Assembly (NCBI GenBank): GCA_031264145.1
Contig: JAISEK010000032.1
Coordinates: 1 to 33,662, forward strand
Length of the DNA stretch: 33,662 nt
Source: Deltaproteobacteria bacterium
Lineage (GTDB): Bacteria > Desulfobacterota > Desulfarculia > Adiutricales > Adiutricaceae
Direction: 5' to 3'
Shown here: positions 8,870-17,310 of the stretch, one piece after another
Layout: each line of letters begins with the position of its first letter
How positions within the stretch are numbered: the stretch's first letter is position 1
Made by a program: the position numbers and the translations under genes
The notes under the pieces: generated by a model
Seen by the model: only the letters and a program-made list of their open reading frames with translations
What the model was told of the DNA's origin: nothing
Databases searched by the model: none

Positions 8870-9979
8870 GTGCCCATATTGGTCACCGGAGGGGCCGGCT
8901 TCATCGGCACCAATTTCATCCTGGCCTGGCTGGCCCAGGGAGGCGGCCAGGTAGTCAACCTCGACAAGCTGACCTATGCCGGCAACAGGGGCAACCTGGC
9001 CCATCTGCCCGCCGACTCGTATGAGCTCGTGGTCGGGGACATAGGCGATCGGGCCCTGGTAGGACGCCTTTTGGCCGAGAGAAGGCCCGAGGCGGTCATA
9101 AATTTCGCCGCCGAGTCCCACGTCGACCGCTCCATCCATGGGCCGGCCGAATTCATAAGGACCAACATCGTCGGGACGTTTAACCTGCTTGAGGCCTTGA
9201 GGAGTCATGTTTCCGGGCTTTCGGCCACGGAGCTGGCGGCCTTCCGCTTCCTCCACGTGTCCACGGACGAGGTCTACGGTTCCCTTGGCCCGGGCGAGGC
9301 CCCTTTTTCCGAGACCACGCCCTATGCCCCCAACAGCCCCTATTCGGCCTCCAAGGCCTCATCCGACCACCTGGCCAGGGCCTACCACCACACCTACGGG
9401 CTCCCGGTCCTGACCACCAACTGCTCGAACAACTATGGCCCCTTCCAGTTCCCGGAAAAGCTCGTCCCGCTGATGATCCTCAACGGCCTATCGGGCAAGC
9501 CCATGCCGGTCTACGGCGACGGCCTCCAGGTCCGCGACTGGCTCCACGTCCAGGACCACGCCCAGGCCCTTATGGCGGTCCTGCGGCGGGGCCGGGTGGG
9601 GACGACCTACAACATAGGCGGCCGGGCCGAGATGGCCAACATGGAGGTGGTGGAGGCCATCTGCTCCCTCCTCGACGAGCTGGCCCCCGATCCCAAGATA
9701 GGCCCCCGGCGCTCCCTCATCACCCACATTGCCGACCGGCCGGGCCATGACCGCCGGTACGCCGTGAACCCGGACCGCATATCCGCCGAGCTGGGCTTCG
9801 AGCCCAGGCACGATTTCGCCTCCGGCCTCAGGGAGACGGTCAGGTGGTACCTGGACAACGGAAAGTGGGTGGAGAGCGTCCAGAGCGGGGAATACCGATC
9901 CTGGGTGGACAGGCACTACTCCTGGATTGACGGCGGCCAGGGCCGGAAGGGGCCCGCGGGCCAGGGAGGTGGGCGATGA
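8870..9979 (+). CDS. rfbB: dTDP-glucose 4,6-dehydratase
   Basis: A 369-residue short-chain dehydrogenase/reductase that converts dTDP-glucose to dTDP-4-keto-6-deoxyglucose, the second step toward dTDP-rhamnose and related sugars of surface polysaccharides. The NAD-binding glycine motif TGGAGFIG is at the N-terminus. [20 protein letters not shown] and the catalytic YSASKAS (YxxxK) follow in the usual order. The start is GTG 8870, with TAGGAG at 8858-8863. The stop overlaps the rfbA start (ATGA at 9976-9979), so the two are coupled. rfbC and rfbD are not in the window. Confidence 0.95.
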   Translation: MPILVTGGAGFIGTNFILAWLAQGGGQVVNLDKLTYAGNRGNLAHLPADSYELVVGDIGDRALVGRLLAERRPEAVINFAAESHVDRSIHGPAEFIRTNIVGTFNLLEALRSHVSGLSATELAAFRFLHVSTDEVYGSLGPGEAPFSETTPYAPNSPYSASKASSDHLARAYHHTYGLPVLTTNCSNNYGPFQFPEKLVPLMILNGLSGKPMPVYGDGLQVRDWLHVQDHAQALMAVLRRGRVGTTYNIGGRAEMANMEVVEAICSLLDELAPDPKIGPRRSLITHIADRPGHDRRYAVNPDRISAELGFEPRHDFASGLRETVRWYLDNGKWVESVQSGEYRSWVDRHYSWIDGGQGRKGPAGQGGGR

Positions 9980-10857
9980 CGGCCCAGCGCAGGGGCATAA
10001 TCCTGGCCGGCGGGGCGGGGACCAGGCTCCACCCGGCCACCCTGGTCGTCTCCAAGCAGCTCTTGCCCATATTCGACAAGCCCATGATCTACTACCCCCT
10101 GGCCACCCTCATGATGAGCGGCCTGAGGCAAATCATGGTCATCTCCACCCCCCAGGACCTGCCGCATTTCCGGCGACTTCTGGGGGACGGCCGGAGATGG
10201 GGCATCGATTTGGCCTACGCCGTCCAGCCCAGCCCGGACGGCCTGGCCCAGGCCCTCGTGATCGCCGAGGAGTTCCTGGGGGGCGGGCCCTCGACCCTCA
10301 TCCTGGGCGACAACATCTTCTTCGGCCACGAGCTGATGTCGCGCCTCAGGGAGGCCTGCGGGCAGGACGGGCCGGGGGCCACGGTCTTCGCCTACCACGT
10401 CAACGATCCCCAGCGCTACGGGGTGGTCGAGTTCGACGACGACCACAGGGCCCTCGGCCTGGAGGAAAAGCCGTCCAGGCCCCGCTCCAACTACGCCGTG
10501 ACCGGGCTCTACTACTACGACGGGCAGGCTCCCTCGCTGGCGCGCCGGCTCAAGCCCTCGGCCAGGGGCGAGCTGGAGATAACCGATCTAAACCGCCTGT
10601 ATCTGGAGCAGGGCCTGCTCAGGGTCAAAATCCTGGGCCGCGGCTTTGCCTGGCTGGACACCGGGACCCACGAGATGCTCCTCGAGGCGGGGCAGTTCAT
10701 ACAGACCATAGAGAAAAGGCAGGGCATGAAGGTGTCCTGCCCCGAGGAGGTGGCCTGGCGCAACGGCTGGATAGACGACCGGCAACTCTGGGAACTGGCC
10801 GAGCCCCTGCTGAGGAACGGCTACGGCCAGTACTTAAGGGGCCTGCTGGGCCAATGA
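9976..10857 (+). CDS. rfbA: glucose-1-phosphate thymidylyltransferase
   Basis: A 293-residue nucleotidyltransferase that makes dTDP-glucose from dTTP and glucose-1-phosphate, the first step of the pathway served by the upstream rfbB. The N-terminal signature [20 protein letters not shown] is complete and is followed by [16 protein letters not shown]. The [13 protein letters not shown] and [14 protein letters not shown] segments are those of the RfbA/RmlA family. Length is normal. About 11 of 25 arginine codons are AGG, typical of the resident genome here. Confidence 0.96.
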   Translation: MTAQRRGIILAGGAGTRLHPATLVVSKQLLPIFDKPMIYYPLATLMMSGLRQIMVISTPQDLPHFRRLLGDGRRWGIDLAYAVQPSPDGLAQALVIAEEFLGGGPSTLILGDNIFFGHELMSRLREACGQDGPGATVFAYHVNDPQRYGVVEFDDDHRALGLEEKPSRPRSNYAVTGLYYYDGQAPSLARRLKPSARGELEITDLNRLYLEQGLLRVKILGRGFAWLDTGTHEMLLEAGQFIQTIEKRQGMKVSCPEEVAWRNGWIDDRQLWELAEPLLRNGYGQYLRGLLGQ

Positions 10858-11320
10858 CCTGGGGCCGCCGGCATCGGGTAGCAAGGCCTTGTTTTCCACC
10901 TAGACACAATATTGTTCATATAGAAATATTTTTCCTAAAAAGGATATTGAGTTTCGTTTTTCGTTCTAGGTTTATCTATCACGTGGGTTGCCAGTATTGC
11001 CGTGATATTGTGAAGAGACAAAATGCCCATTTTTATCATAAATAATGACATTAGAACCGTCCTGTTTGACCGGTCCGATCATTGACGCACCTCCTGGATG
11101 CTCGCTGGCATATGGCCACCGTTACCCGCCTGACTCATGGGTCTGGTCTTTGCATGGCCGGTTTGGGGATGTGGTAGGCCGGAAAACTCTGGTCTGTAAG
11201 GAAAATTATGACACTTTGAATATTTGAATATTGCTGATGGCATAAAGTAAGTAAACCCCACGTAAGCCATGGGGTTTGAGGAGAATTGGAAAGGCATGAA
11301 GACTGCTAAAAATTGGTGGT
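10858..11320. other. intergenic region left of the integrative element
   Basis: No gene is supported. About 10895-11045 is AT-rich. Short open frames here have no ribosome site or family similarity. The notable items are a candidate terminator dyad at 11253-11277 and, at 11321, the start of the left attachment repeat. Before integration this DNA would have lain directly downstream of tRNA-Arg. Confidence 0.5.
11253..11277 (-). terminator. candidate ancestral terminator of tRNA-Arg
   Basis: An 8-bp stem (AAACCCCA/TGGGGTTT) with a 9-base loop. Read on the minus strand it lies 44 bases past the CCA end of the left attachment repeat, where a tRNA terminator would be expected before the element inserted. 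The T-tract is weak. Confidence 0.35.
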
Positions 11321-11367
11321 TGGTGCCCTCGGCGTGACTCGAACACGCGACACCAGGATTAGGAATC
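11321..11367. repeat. left attachment repeat (attL-like)
   Basis: A 47-bp perfect copy of the tRNA-Arg(CCT) 3' portion, from CCA through the T arm to the anticodon loop. It is identical to 18428-18474. The flanking bases differ on both sides (T versus G, and T versus C), which fixes the length at 47. Confidence 0.93.
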
Positions 11368-11474
11368 TCTATGAATAGCAAATGATTACATCATGTTGCC
11401 AATTGCACTCTTTGCCCTGTAAGGCTTTGAGCATTCATGGATGCTCACGGTTTCGATCCGTTTTCCAATCCCGG

Positions 11475-11500
11475 TGGAGCAAAAATGGAGCAAAAAATCA
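11475..11500 (+). repeat. paired TGGAGCAAA motif, left arm of element
   Basis: Two TGGAGCAAA copies start 11 bp apart (11475 and 11486). The 26-bp block matches 24 of 26 bases at 18362-18387 near the other end. Candidate integrase arm-type sites. Confidence 0.5.
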
Positions 11501-11580
11501 GGGCGCTGAGCGTCAATCAACAGCTCTGCTCACTGCTGAATATGAATGCGCAAGCATGGCCTTGCGGCCCCAGTCAGGGC

Positions 11581-11898
11581 TTACTCGCTCTTCGACGACA
11601 GGCTTTTCAGTAGGATTGTCTCGTTGTTGGGCATGTGGGCCACCAGGTCCAGCCGGCCGCCCAGGGCCTCGACATATTCCCGAATGGTGGAGACGTGCGG
11701 GTCTTGCCGCGACTCCACTTTGGCCACAGCCGGCTGGCCCTTGTCCAGCCGTTCGGCCAGTTCGCCCTGGGAGAGGTCTTGCGCCCGGCGCAGTTCGGCC
11801 AAGTCCATGACGGCCAGCATTTCGGCGGCCAGAGCCTCGCTTCTGGCCCGGCTTTCGGGGCTCATCTTGGCCCGCAGTATAGAAAAATTCTTCGCCAT
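11581..11898 (-). CDS. XRE-family antitoxin, HigA-like
   Basis: A 105-residue protein with a helix-turn-helix in its middle: AELRRAQDLSQGELAERL, then a recognition helix region KGQPAVAKVESR, then VSTIREYVEALGG. This matches the XRE/HigA antitoxin family, which neutralises the partner toxin and represses the operon. It starts 23 bases after the toxin stop on the same strand, giving the toxin-first order typical of higBA modules. It is the last gene of a three-gene minus-strand operon. No operator dyad was identified with confidence. Confidence 0.82.
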   Translation of the reverse strand: MAKNFSILRAKMSPESRARSEALAAEMLAVMDLAELRRAQDLSQGELAERLDKGQPAVAKVESRQDPHVSTIREYVEALGGRLDLVAHMPNNETILLKSLSSKSE

Positions 11899-11921
11899 GT
11901 TTTTCTCTCAGTTCGGCCGGG

Positions 11922-12281
11922 TCAGTTTTCCGCCTTCAAAATCTCCAAATGGGATAGATACATCTTTTCCGCCAACGGCACGAATTTATCATACCAACGA
12001 TCGTCCCCGGTTTTGTCGCCGCCCAGCAGCAACAGGGCTGTCCGACGCGGATCGAAGATGTATAAAATGCGCAGGGGGTCGCCCTGATGTTGCACTCTGA
12101 GTTCTCGCAACGGATAGCGGGAACCCTTGATGGAAGTGCTGTGGGGATAGCCCAAGCTGGGGCCGAGTACTTCCAGCATTTGCACCTTGGCGCCGACGGA
12201 TTCTTGGGCCGCCACTGTCAATGCGTCCCACCACTCTTCAAACTCGTCGGTAAATTCAACTTCCCAAATGGTCTCAACCAT
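11922..12281 (-). CDS. RelE/HigB-like toxin (phage Gp49-like, DUF891)
   Basis: A 119-residue protein. WEVEFTDEFEEWWDAL begins the RelE-fold core. LRELRVQHQGDPLRILYIFD and a following hydrophobic strand (TALLLLGGDKTGDDRWYD) match the Gp49-like HigB group, which cleaves mRNA in the ribosome. The Arg-rich strand and the terminal K/Y-containing helix are present, so it looks intact. The ATG start at 12281 has GGAAGG upstream, immediately after the stop of the preceding 174-residue gene, which implies coupled translation. The adjacent XRE gene is the cognate antitoxin by position. Confidence 0.82.
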   Translation of the reverse strand: MVETIWEVEFTDEFEEWWDALTVAAQESVGAKVQMLEVLGPSLGYPHSTSIKGSRYPLRELRVQHQGDPLRILYIFDPRRTALLLLGGDKTGDDRWYDKFVPLAEKMYLSHLEILKAEN

Positions 12282-12298
12282 AAACCGTCACCTTCCAA

Positions 12299-12823
12299 TC
12301 AAATAATAACACTCGTCCCACATTCCGTCAAGGGCATAATGGGGATTAATTTTTCGCCGTCACCTTTCCGCCGTCGGTCTCTTTTCAAAGCCGCCAGCCA
12401 GGCTTCGGCCAGGGCCAGTTGCCGGATATCCACCAGGGGCTCGAAGTATACGCGATCATGAATGTAGGCGTCCATAGCTTGGCGGTACAGAGGGTTCACA
12501 TCGTCATCGAACGGGCCGTGAAAGACTTCCAGGACAAGGCGGTAGGCCTGGTCCCACTTTATGGCCTTCAAATCATATTCAGGCAATTCGTCCTTGAGGT
12601 AGGCCGCCAAATTCTTCAGCGGCGAGGTCGGCGAAGTCAAGTGGGACCAATTCAGTGCCCTGAAGGCTTCACGAGTAAAGCCATGGGCATGGTCTTTGGG
12701 ATAAACCGCTTTCAGTTCTTTTTCCAATTTCAGCGCATCCGCGTGCACGAGCTCTTGCAGGCGGTCATGGATTCTGGGCCCGGACTGGCTGCGCGAAGCC
12801 GCGCATTCAGAAACCGTGGCCAC
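12299..12823 (-). CDS. hypothetical protein, first gene of the toxin-antitoxin operon
   Basis: A 174-residue, probably soluble and largely helical protein that I do not recognise. The N-terminal third is charged (VHADALKLEKELKAVYPKDH). The middle includes NWSHLTSPTSPLKNLAAYLK. The C-terminal third (DIRQLALAEAWLAALKRDRR) ends in a short tail. There is no signal peptide or transmembrane segment. The start is GTG 12823 after an AAAAGG stretch; a later GTG at 12748 is possible and would leave more room for promoters. Its stop is 17 bases before the toxin start. It could be a third toxin-antitoxin component or an accessory cargo protein. Confidence 0.6.
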   Translation of the reverse strand: MATVSECAASRSQSGPRIHDRLQELVHADALKLEKELKAVYPKDHAHGFTREAFRALNWSHLTSPTSPLKNLAAYLKDELPEYDLKAIKWDQAYRLVLEVFHGPFDDDVNPLYRQAMDAYIHDRVYFEPLVDIRQLALAEAWLAALKRDRRRKGDGEKLIPIMPLTECGTSVII

Positions 12824-12849
12824 AGCCGCCTTTTATGAGGGGATGTGAC

Positions 12850-14115
12850 GTGAGCGTAAAAATCTGCACACACCAGGCCGCTGAAACCATCGGCGGCAAT
12901 TGCGTGGAAATCGTTTCCGAAGAGGGCCGCCGCCTCATCCTGGATGCCGGGCGTCCTCTGGAACTGGAGACCCGGCAAAAAGCCGTGCCGCCGCCCAGCC
13001 TTGATGTGGAAGGCGATATCGAAGGGCTCCTGATTTCCCATGCCCATGCCGACCACTGGGGGCTTCTGCCGGAACTGCCGAGCCAGTGGCCGGTCCATTG
13101 CGGCCGGGCCACGGCGACGCTCTTGCGCCTCAATCCCGGATACGGCCCGCTCACTCGGCCTCTGAATATCTGGCCGAGCGAGCCCGGCGCGTCGGTTCAA
13201 TTGGGGCCGTTCACGGTCAGGCCCTACCTGATCGACCATTCCATCTTCGACGCCTACGCGCTGCAAATCGATGTGGATGGCCGCCGCGTTTTTTACTCCG
13301 GCGACTTTCGCGGCCACGGCCGCAAAGGAGTTCTGACCCGGAGGCTGGTGGAAAACCCTCCGGCCGGGGTGGACGCCTTGATTATGGAGGGCACCAACCT
13401 GGGGACGGCCCAGGCCCCGCCGCCGGCCACGGAAGAGGACCTGGAAGAGCGCTTCGGTGACCTGTTCCGGAAAACCAAGGGGCGGGTGTTCGTCACCTGG
13501 TCGTCCAGCAACATCGACCGCATGGTGACGATTTACAAGGCGGCCCGGCGGGCTGGCCGGGTGTTGGTGCCGGATTTGTATTGCTCCGCCGTGTGGCGGG
13601 AAATGGCCACGCTGACCAGAGGTTTACCGGACATCGAACGCGGGAGCGGCATCAGCGCTGTAGTGACCACCAAAATGAAGCGCGTACTGGCCGGGCTGGA
13701 CTACGAGGATATGGTGCCGGGGCTGGTCGAAAAACGGGCGGCCATCCCGGCCCGTTCCCTGGAAAAGCGTCCCGGGTTGTGGGTGGCCATGATCCGTCCC
13801 GGTCTGGTGTCGGGCTACCGGGGGCAGGTCATCCCCAGCGCCGACGACGCCTGGGTCTGGTCGCAGTGGCGCGGGTATCTGGATGAATCCCGGATCACCG
13901 AGCCGCTGCGCGAACTGATTGAGTTCATGAGTCCCTGCGGCGGGCCGATCTACATCCACACTAGCGGTCATGCCTCGCCCGCGCTCCTGCGCGACTTCGC
14001 CACGGCCCTCAACCCGAAAATGCTCGTGCCCATCCACGGCGAGGCCTGGCGTGAACATCAGCACGATTTTCCCAACATGCGAATCCTGGCCAACGGCCAG
14101 TGGCTGGAAATTTAG
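12850..14115 (+). CDS. beta-CASP/RNase J-like metallo-beta-lactamase-fold hydrolase
   Basis: A 421-residue metallo-hydrolase. The HxHxDH zinc motif is HAHADHWG at residues 64-71. VFYSGDFRGHG supplies the metal-bridging aspartate. ALIMEGTNLG fits beta-CASP motif A. The C-terminal HTSGHAS and VPIHGEAW segments are typical of RNase J and other beta-CASP nucleases. The length is shorter than RNase J (about 550), so the C-terminal dimerisation domain is missing. Nuclease activity on RNA or DNA is an inference. The start is GTG 12850, with GAGGGG at 12837-12842. It lies only 26 bp from the divergent toxin-antitoxin operon start and heads a six-gene plus-strand operon. Confidence 0.85.
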   Translation: MSVKICTHQAAETIGGNCVEIVSEEGRRLILDAGRPLELETRQKAVPPPSLDVEGDIEGLLISHAHADHWGLLPELPSQWPVHCGRATATLLRLNPGYGPLTRPLNIWPSEPGASVQLGPFTVRPYLIDHSIFDAYALQIDVDGRRVFYSGDFRGHGRKGVLTRRLVENPPAGVDALIMEGTNLGTAQAPPPATEEDLEERFGDLFRKTKGRVFVTWSSSNIDRMVTIYKAARRAGRVLVPDLYCSAVWREMATLTRGLPDIERGSGISAVVTTKMKRVLAGLDYEDMVPGLVEKRAAIPARSLEKRPGLWVAMIRPGLVSGYRGQVIPSADDAWVWSQWRGYLDESRITEPLRELIEFMSPCGGPIYIHTSGHASPALLRDFATALNPKMLVPIHGEAWREHQHDFPNMRILANGQWLEI

Positions 14116-14130
14116 AATAAGGAGTCTCGC

Positions 14131-14523
14131 ATGAAAGCGCTTCTCTTGGCGGCCGCTTTGATGCTGACCGCACCTATTTCCGTTCTCATGGCCCAGGACG
14201 GGTTGTCGAGTCAATGCCTTCAGTGCCTGGAAAACACGGGCGGCGTGGTCCCGGATATGATCGACTGCCTTCAGGCTGAATACGAGAAGCAGGACGCCCG
14301 CCTGAACGCGGCCTACAAAAAGGTCCGAGCCGGGGAGTCCGAGGAGCAAGCCAAGAAGCTGCGAACGGCCCAGCGGGCCTGGATACAGTTCCGCGACGCT
14401 TATGGGGATTACTTGTATGACCCGGAGGGCGGCACCGACGCCAGGGTCAGCGCGATGATTTGGCTGGTCGTGTGCACCACGGAACAGGCCGAGCGGCTGG
14501 AACGCCTCAGCCCGGCCAGATAG
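14131..14523 (+). CDS. secreted LprI-like (DUF1311) protein
   Basis: A 130-residue exported protein with a signal peptide (LLLAAALMLTAPISVLMA-Q). A Cys-containing segment (SSQCLQCLEN...DCLQAEYEKQD) follows, and then the LNAAYKKVRA...LRTAQRAWIQFRDA pattern that defines the LprI/DUF1311 family. Some members inhibit lysozyme; most are uncharacterised. Four cysteines in the mature region suggest disulfides. ATG 14131 has AAGGAG at 14118-14123. It starts 15 bases after the hydrolase stop, so the two are cotranscribed. Confidence 0.85.
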   Translation: MKALLLAAALMLTAPISVLMAQDGLSSQCLQCLENTGGVVPDMIDCLQAEYEKQDARLNAAYKKVRAGESEEQAKKLRTAQRAWIQFRDAYGDYLYDPEGGTDARVSAMIWLVVCTTEQAERLERLSPAR

Positions 14524-14533
14524 GGGAATGGAT

Positions 14534-14915
14534 ATGAAATTCAAGGCGCTGCTGATCTGCTTGGGCATCATTCTTCTGGCGGCCACCGGGCTCCAGGCCG
14601 ACCCGCTGTCCGGAGCCCGGAAAATGCAAGAACACTTCATTAAACAGTTTGGATTTACGCCGGGCTGGTATGTCCAGTGCCGCGGCCGCACCACCCAGGG
14701 TTGCCAAGTCGCCAAAGAGGCAGTGTTGAGCGATCCCGAAGGGCACCGGGAAACCCTGTTCATTTTCGGCAGCGACGGACGGCTATGCCGCGATTTTCAC
14801 CTATGGCGAACCGTTGCTCGAAGGGTCAACGCTCGATTTCACCCGTGAGGGAGTGAGCATCCGCCTCAACGCCAAGGTGCCGAACAAAAAAGAAATCTGG
14901 AGGTTCTTCTTCTAG
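14534..14915 (+). pseudogene. small secreted protein, frameshifted by a GACG duplication
   Basis: An exported protein of unknown family. ATG 14534 has AGGGGA upstream and gives a signal peptide (ALLICLGIILLAATGLQA). The frame runs normally to FIFGSDG and then turns into unlikely sequence ending at 14848. The bases at 14774-14781 are GACGGACG, a 4-bp tandem duplication. Removing one copy joins the frame to DGYAAIFTYGEPLLEGSTL and continues to VPNKKEIWRFFF, with a stop at 14913-14915, giving about 125 residues. I therefore read it as a recently broken gene or a sequencing error. An overlapping ATG at 14528 is also possible. Confidence 0.65.
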
Positions 14916-15048
14916 CCCGGCTGGATTACCTGGAATCAACGAGCGACGATCACCTGTATATTCTGGTGATCGATGAAGTGACGCTCCAAAGCGCAGGCTG
15001 ACCCCGGAACCGTATCGAGCCGACTTCCGATAGAGGAGGCGAAGCACC

Positions 15049-15504
15049 ATGAAAATTATGATCCTCAGCAGATTTGACGCTTAAGATTTCCGGCAACAAT
15101 ACGGTTCCCTGCCTGATTGTTCCTACGCCTATTTATCCATAAGCGATTATTCTTGGAACAGAGTCGAATCCCCGCTCATTTATAATGAAAACTGCCAAGG
15201 GTATCTGCCCATTGCTTTCCTTGACGCTGAAGATGAAGGGTTCGAATTTGCGGGCGGGAAAAGTATACGTGATGAACAAGCTGAAGAGATAGCCGATTTT
15301 ATATATAAGATGCGAGATGTGAAATTATTCATATCCCAATGCGAAGCCGGAATATCTCGTTCCGCCGCTGTGGCCAGGGTGGTCGATGAAGCTTTTAATG
15401 AACAGAGAATGTATATCGGGCCGCCGGATTATTTTCCCAATTCCATGGTGTACTTAAAAGTCAAGGAAGCGTTTATCCTGTTGCCGTATTTACGGAAATG
15501 ACGG
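15049..15504 (+). pseudogene. CX5R (dual-specificity/tyrosine) phosphatase-like gene with in-frame stop
   Basis: ATG 15049 has GAGGAGG upstream and opens a frame that meets TAA at 15082-15084 (codon 12). The same frame then stays open for 139 codons to TGA at 15502-15504. The continuing protein has the phosphatase P-loop CEAGISRSAAVARVV: catalytic Cys at codon 98 and Arg at codon 104. ADFIYKMRDVKLFISQ precedes it as in small bacterial cysteine phosphatases. No start codon with a ribosome site follows the TAA before 15310, and a start at 15310 would lose the N-terminal fold. It is probably a pseudogene, unless the stop is a sequencing error or is read through. Confidence 0.7.
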
Positions 15505-15544
15505 GCGACCCATGGGCCAACGGCCCATCTGTTGGAGCATCACC

Positions 15545-16810
15545 ATGTCTCTCGTACACCTTCACGTCCATTCCGACTACAGCCTTCGAGACGCCTCAAT
15601 CAATTTGGTCGCGGCGGCCGGGGAGATGAACATGCCCGCCGTGGCCCTCACCGACCACGGCAACATGTTCGGAGTCCATCACTTTTAACAGGCGGCTCTG
15701 GCGGCTGGAGTAAAGCCCATCCTGGGGGTGGAAGCCTATGTCACCGCCGACCTTCGGCGGCGAGACCTCATCGACGAGCGTCACCACCTGACTCTCCTGG
15801 CCGAAAATCTGGAAGGCTACCGCAACCTCCGCCGGCTGGCGTCCCGGTCCCACATCGACGGTTTCTATTACCGGCCCCGGATGGACAAGGGCCTCCTGAC
15901 CCGTCACAGTGAGGGCGTCATTGCCCTTTCGGGGTGCCTATCCGGTGAGGTGCCTTGGCGGTTCCTTAACCGGAGCCCGGCCGCCGCCGCTCGCGCGGCC
16001 GGGGAATACGCCGCCATTTTCAAGGACCGCTTCTACCTGGAACTGCAACACAACGGCCTCCCCGAACAGGACGAGGTCAACCGGGGCCTCATCGAACTGG
16101 CCCGATGTCTGGGGCTCCCGCTGGTGGCCACCAACGATTGCCACTACCTGCGGCAGGATGATTATGAGGCCCATGACCATCTCTTGGCCCTCTGGGACGG
16201 CAAAACCGTCGACGATGAAAACCGGAGACGATTTCCCACCAACGAGTTCCATTTCAAATCGCCCGCCGCGATGGCGGAACGTTTTCAGGATGTGCCTGAA
16301 GCCCTGGCCAACACCTTGGTCATTGCCGAACGGTGCCAGGTCGATCTTCGTCAGGCTTTCGTCCGTCGGTCGGATGCGACGCCCGCGCCCGAGCCGCTCA
16401 GGCCCGGCGCTCCGGAGGAACCGGCGCGACTGACCGCCAGTCAACGGGCGGAGCCGGAGCCGGCTGGGAATATGATGGCGGCGAGCCCGGGTGATTTGGA
16501 CGGTCTGGCCACATCGGCCGCCGGGCTCGCTCCGTTCGGTCCGGGGAATCCGGCGCCGGTGGTGGCTTTGCACGCGGCGCGCGTCTGCCATGCGGCGACG
16601 GCCTCCGCCGGAGCCGGCCGGCACCTGAAAATGATAATTTACGTTGGGCGGGGCCAACGGTTGACGGTGGTGGGCTTCGATTTGGGCCACCGGCTCGACG
16701 AATGCGAAATCGAAATGGACCTGATCCTCCATCTCGAATTTTCCACCCGTACCGGCTTGCCAACCCCTTACTGGCGGCTGCTGGATTTCAAGCCGTCGGA
16801 AACCCTGTAA
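15545..16810 (+). pseudogene. PHP domain (DnaE N-terminal type) fused to RecJ-type C-terminal domain, in-frame stop at codon 48
   Basis: The conceptual product is 421 residues. Codons 1-270 are a complete polymerase-III-alpha-type PHP domain: [63 protein letters not shown] and VATNDCHYLRQDDYEAHDHL. The polymerase domains are absent. After a Pro/Ala-rich linker, codons 328-421 match the RecJ C-terminal OB-like domain (LAPFGPGNPAPV, GRHLKMIIYVG, LPTPYWRLLDF). TAA at 15686-15688 interrupts GVHHF-QAAL, where DnaE proteins usually have Tyr. The metal motifs after the stop are intact. No good restart precedes GTG 15728, which would lose the first metal ligands. Fusion partners and stop are seen directly; nuclease function is inferred. 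Confidence 0.72.
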
Positions 16811-16846
16811 CCAGGCCGAAAGGCCTCACCATGGAGGAGATGACTC

Positions 16847-17287
16847 GTGAGCGCAGGGCATCCCGCACATGCGTCACGGCCAAGCCGCCCCGAACGTCAG
16901 CCCCGAAAGGCTGGCCATCCCAAGCCCCAGGTTTCCATTTTCTGGTGGATCCCTTTCCTCAACGAGCCTTTGGTCAATTTTCCCTCGGACTATGACGCCT
17001 GGCCCGACTACGGCATCGGGGTGGTCTCTTCCGGTCTCGATCATGTTTCCACCTGGCCCGGCGTTTGTCAGGAATTTGCGGATTTGAAAGATGCTGATTT
17101 TGACGTATCCCGATATGACCAGTATCCAAGGGGCCGGGTCAATATCCGGCTCTCCAGGCCTCTGGAGGCGCTGATCCTGGCCTCGCCCGCGATTCTGAAT
17201 AATCCCGATGCTGTCGAGGCGATCAAGATCCGTAACAATCTCCCCCGCATCAAATGCGTGTTGATGATAGACAGCCATTACAGGTAA
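16847..17287 (+). CDS. hypothetical protein, last gene of the element's plus-strand operon
   Basis: A 146-residue protein that I do not recognise. GTG 16847 is preceded by GGAGGAG, 37 bases after the PHP-RecJ gene. The first 27 residues are Pro/Arg/His-rich and disordered-looking. The rest is more structured, with aromatic segments (VSIFWWIPFLNEPLVNF, DYDAWPDYGIGVV), a polar DVSRYDQYPRGRVNIRLSR stretch and LPRIKCVLMIDSHYR at the C-terminus. There is no signal peptide. It converges with the integrase gene, whose stop is 24 bases away. Confidence 0.55.
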   Translation: MSAGHPAHASRPSRPERQPRKAGHPKPQVSIFWWIPFLNEPLVNFPSDYDAWPDYGIGVVSSGLDHVSTWPGVCQEFADLKDADFDVSRYDQYPRGRVNIRLSRPLEALILASPAILNNPDAVEAIKIRNNLPRIKCVLMIDSHYR

Positions 17288-17310
17288 AGCGAATTGTGGG
17301 ACGGCTTTCT

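Noticed and set aside
11440-11480. T-loop-like GGTTTCGATCC segment inside the left end of the element as a tRNA fragment.
   Set aside because: The flanking sequence forms no acceptor or anticodon arm and the T stem is imperfect.
14849-15000. A protein-like stretch (LDYLESTSDDHLYILVIDE) after the frameshifted gene.
   Set aside because: It has no start codon and is not linked to the corrected frame of the upstream gene, which ends at 14915. An 8-bp dyad (14947-14972) accounts for part of the pattern.
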